From Klebsiella pneumoniae (GTDB lineage: Bacteria > Bacteroidota > Bacteroidia > Flavobacteriales > Flavobacteriaceae), in contig CALPPA020000007.1 in assembly GCA_943325355.2 (NCBI GenBank), positions 1-16,753 of the forward strand: DNA of 16,753 bases, read 5' to 3'. The translations under genes were made by a program, and so were the position numbers. Of this stretch, positions 15,417 to 16,753 are shown in pieces; positions within the stretch are counted from its first letter, which is position 1, and each line of letters opens with the position of its first letter. The notes under the pieces were generated by a model. It was not told where the DNA came from and searched no databases. It worked only from the letters and a program-made list of their open reading frames with translations.

Positions 15417-16394
15417 TTATTTATTCATTACTTTTTTTACGGCCTTTACAACATCATCGGCATTTGGCAACCATTCTTTCAGCAATACTGGTGAGTAAGG
15501 AGCTGGGGTATCTGCTGTTGTGATACGCTGAATTGGCGCATCAAGAAAATCAAAAGCTTGCTCTTGAACCATATACGTTATCTCAGAAGAAACACTTGCA
15601 AATGGCCAAGCTTCTTCAAGAATTACCAATCTATTTGTTTTTTTAACCGAAGTCAAAATGGTCGCATTATCCATTGGACGAATTGTTCTCAAATCGATAA
15701 TTTCGCAAGAAATTCCTTCTTTTTCTAGTTCATCGGCAGCAAGGAAAGCTTCTTTGATAATTTTTCCAAAAGAAACAATGGTAACATCTGTACCTTCACG
15801 TTTCACGTCGGCAAGACCTATTGGAATAGTATATTCACCATCAGGCACTTCGCCTTTGTCTCCATACATTTGTTCCGATTCCATAAAAATTACAGGATCA
15901 TTATCGCGAATGGCTGATTTCAAAAGTCCTTTTGCATCATAAACATTTGATGGAACTACCACTTTTAAACCTGGTGTATTGGCAAACCAATTTTCAAAAG
16001 CTTGTGAATGTGTGGCTCCTAATTGTCCTGCAGAAGCGGTTGGACCACGAAAAACAATTGGAATATTAAATTGGCCGCCTGTCATTTGACGCATTTTGGC
16101 AGCATTATTTATAATTTGATCAATCCCAACTAAAGCAAAATTAAAAGTCATATACTCCACAATTGGTCTGCAACCATTCATTGCTGAACCCACAGCAATT
16201 CCGGTAAATCCAAGTTCAGCGATTGGTGTATCGATAACTCTTTTTTCTCCAAACTCGGCAAGCATTCCTTTGGATGCTTTGTAAGCGCCATTGTATTCGG
16301 CAACCTCTTCACCCATTAAATATATAGATTCATCACGACGCATTTCTTCGCTCATCGCTTCGCAAATTGCCTCTCTAAATTGTATTGTTCTCAT
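15417..16394 (-). CDS. pdhB: Pyruvate dehydrogenase E1 component, beta subunit
   Basis: Cytoplasmic; with an alpha subunit it forms thiamine-diphosphate-dependent E1 of the complex that converts pyruvate to acetyl-CoA. 325 residues from the ATG at 16394, normal for the family; an in-frame TTG at 16430 only adds a poor leader. Features: RTIQFREAICEAMSEEMRRD at the start; GEEVAEYNGAYKASKGM; RVIDTPIAELGFTGIAVG with the cofactor-activating Glu60; EYMTFNFA at 80-87; GATHSQ with His129; and the C-terminal transketolase-type domain (DVTIVSFGKIIKEA, DLRTIRPMD, RLVILEEAW). The alpha subunit is not adjacent: upstream is divergent etfB and downstream a DUF5686 protein. A 2-oxoacid dehydrogenase E1 beta of another substrate is possible, but the N-terminus and the YNGAYK segment fit PdhB best. 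Confidence 0.93.
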   Translation of the reverse strand: MRTIQFREAICEAMSEEMRRDESIYLMGEEVAEYNGAYKASKGMLAEFGEKRVIDTPIAELGFTGIAVGSAMNGCRPIVEYMTFNFALVGIDQIINNAAKMRQMTGGQFNIPIVFRGPTASAGQLGATHSQAFENWFANTPGLKVVVPSNVYDAKGLLKSAIRDNDPVIFMESEQMYGDKGEVPDGEYTIPIGLADVKREGTDVTIVSFGKIIKEAFLAADELEKEGISCEIIDLRTIRPMDNATILTSVKKTNRLVILEEAWPFASVSSEITYMVQEQAFDFLDAPIQRITTADTPAPYSPVLLKEWLPNADDVVKAVKKVMNK

Positions 16395-16427
16395 AGTTGA
16401 AATGTAGTATAATGAAATTTTGAAAGG

Positions 16428-16435
16428 CAAAAATA
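16428..16435 (-). promoter_or_regulatory. Putative -7 promoter element of pdhB
   Basis: Reads TATTTTTG on the minus strand, an exact TAnnTTTG match 33 bases upstream of the pdhB ATG. No clear -33 element. Confidence 0.4.
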
Positions 16436-16543
16436 ATTATTTTAAATCACTTAAAGGCATAAATTATGTTTAAAATAGTTATGCAATGTGACTAAAAACA
16501 GTGTTTCTATTATTTTTAAACCAAAAAGGTTTACGAAATCGAT

Positions 16544-16563
16544 ATAATATTAAAAAATATTAT
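16544..16563. repeat. 20-base palindrome in the pdhB/etfB divergent region
   Basis: ATAATATT (16544-16551), AAAA, AATATTAT (16556-16563): a perfect 8-bp inverted repeat with a 4-base spacer in the divergent region. It could be an operator for either gene or a chance AT-rich palindrome. Confidence 0.3.
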
Positions 16564-16596
16564 GCGTGCATAGTATATTATTCAGATTATTTATTC

Positions 16597-16604
16597 TAAT
16601 TTTG
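16597..16604 (+). promoter_or_regulatory. Putative -7 promoter element of etfB
   Basis: TAATTTTG, followed by C, is an exact match to TAnnTTTG(C) and lies 30 bases upstream of the etfB ATG. Expected transcript start near 16609. The -33 region is too AT-rich to call. Confidence 0.5.
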
Positions 16605-16634
16605 CGTGAGAAAATCAAAAAATAAAATATAACT

Positions 16635-16753
16635 ATGAAAATATTAGTTTGCATCAGTCACGTTCCTGATACTACTTCAAAAATTAATTTCACCAATGGT
16701 GATTCTCAATTTGATGCTAATGGTGTTCAGTTTGTAATCAATCCAAATGATGA
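16635..16753 (+). CDS. etfB: Electron transfer flavoprotein beta subunit (5' part only, cut by window edge)
   Basis: Only 39 codons are in the window, starting MKILVCISHVPDTTSKINF and continuing with FDANGVQFVINPNDE. The MKILVCISHVPDT start and the VINPxDE segment are diagnostic of EtfB, the AMP-binding subunit of the heterodimeric flavoprotein that passes electrons from acyl-CoA dehydrogenases to the respiratory chain. The alpha subunit would be expected immediately downstream, outside the window. It diverges from pdhB with 240 bases between the two starts. Confidence 0.88.
   Translation, partial: MKILVCISHVPDTTSKINFTNGDSQFDANGVQFVINPND

Noticed and set aside
15658..15942. Plus-strand 94-codon open frame inside pdhB
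   Set aside because: Antisense shadow of a conserved enzyme.
1..16753. Mobile element, CRISPR array, phage or defence island
   Set aside because: No transposase, integrase, long terminal repeats, spaced direct repeats or defence families were seen; genes are core metabolism and envelope functions.

Overview
The window looks like chromosomal DNA of a flavobacterium (Bacteroidota, close to Flavobacterium). It is AT-rich. It carries lineage-typical families: a GLPGLI-family protein, an outer-membrane barrel with a carboxypeptidase-regulatory-like N-terminus, and a DUF5686 barrel. Clear Shine-Dalgarno sequences are absent, and several genes are preceded by the Bacteroidota -7 promoter element TAnnTTTG. 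No mobile element, CRISPR array, tRNA or rRNA is visible.

Layout, left to right. 1-2334 (-): pyruvate, phosphate dikinase, cut by the window edge at its C-terminus. 2705-6405 (-): a two-gene operon, GLPGLI protein then outer-membrane barrel. 6748-8156 (+): a secreted protein of unknown function overlapping a deoxynucleoside kinase by one base. 8326-8727 (+): a small lipoprotein. 8811-8838: a bidirectional terminator facing the next gene. 8892-11450 (-): a membrane-bound ion-pumping pyrophosphatase with an unusual Cys/Met-rich tail. 11582-12112 (-): soluble inorganic pyrophosphatase with its own terminator. 12210-12813 (-): an AlkA-like DNA glycosylase split by a one-base frameshift in a homopolymer. 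12815-15301 (-): DUF5686 outer-membrane protein. 15417-16394 (-): pyruvate dehydrogenase E1 beta. 16635-16753 (+): the start of electron transfer flavoprotein beta, cut by the window edge.

Two themes run through the window. One is pyrophosphate: PPDK makes or uses PPi at the pyruvate/PEP step, the membrane PPase conserves PPi energy as an ion gradient, and the soluble PPase dissipates it. The other is the pyruvate and acyl-CoA node: PPDK, PDH E1 beta and EtfB. The remaining genes are envelope proteins and nucleotide salvage or DNA repair genes.

The points most worth a second look are the roughly 127-residue tail of the membrane pyrophosphatase (8 Cys, 12 Met, probably periplasmic), the frameshifted glycosylase, and the terminator hairpin of pdhB that overlaps the likely promoter of the DUF5686 gene and ends four bases before its start codon. 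I did not find a clearly new multi-gene system here.
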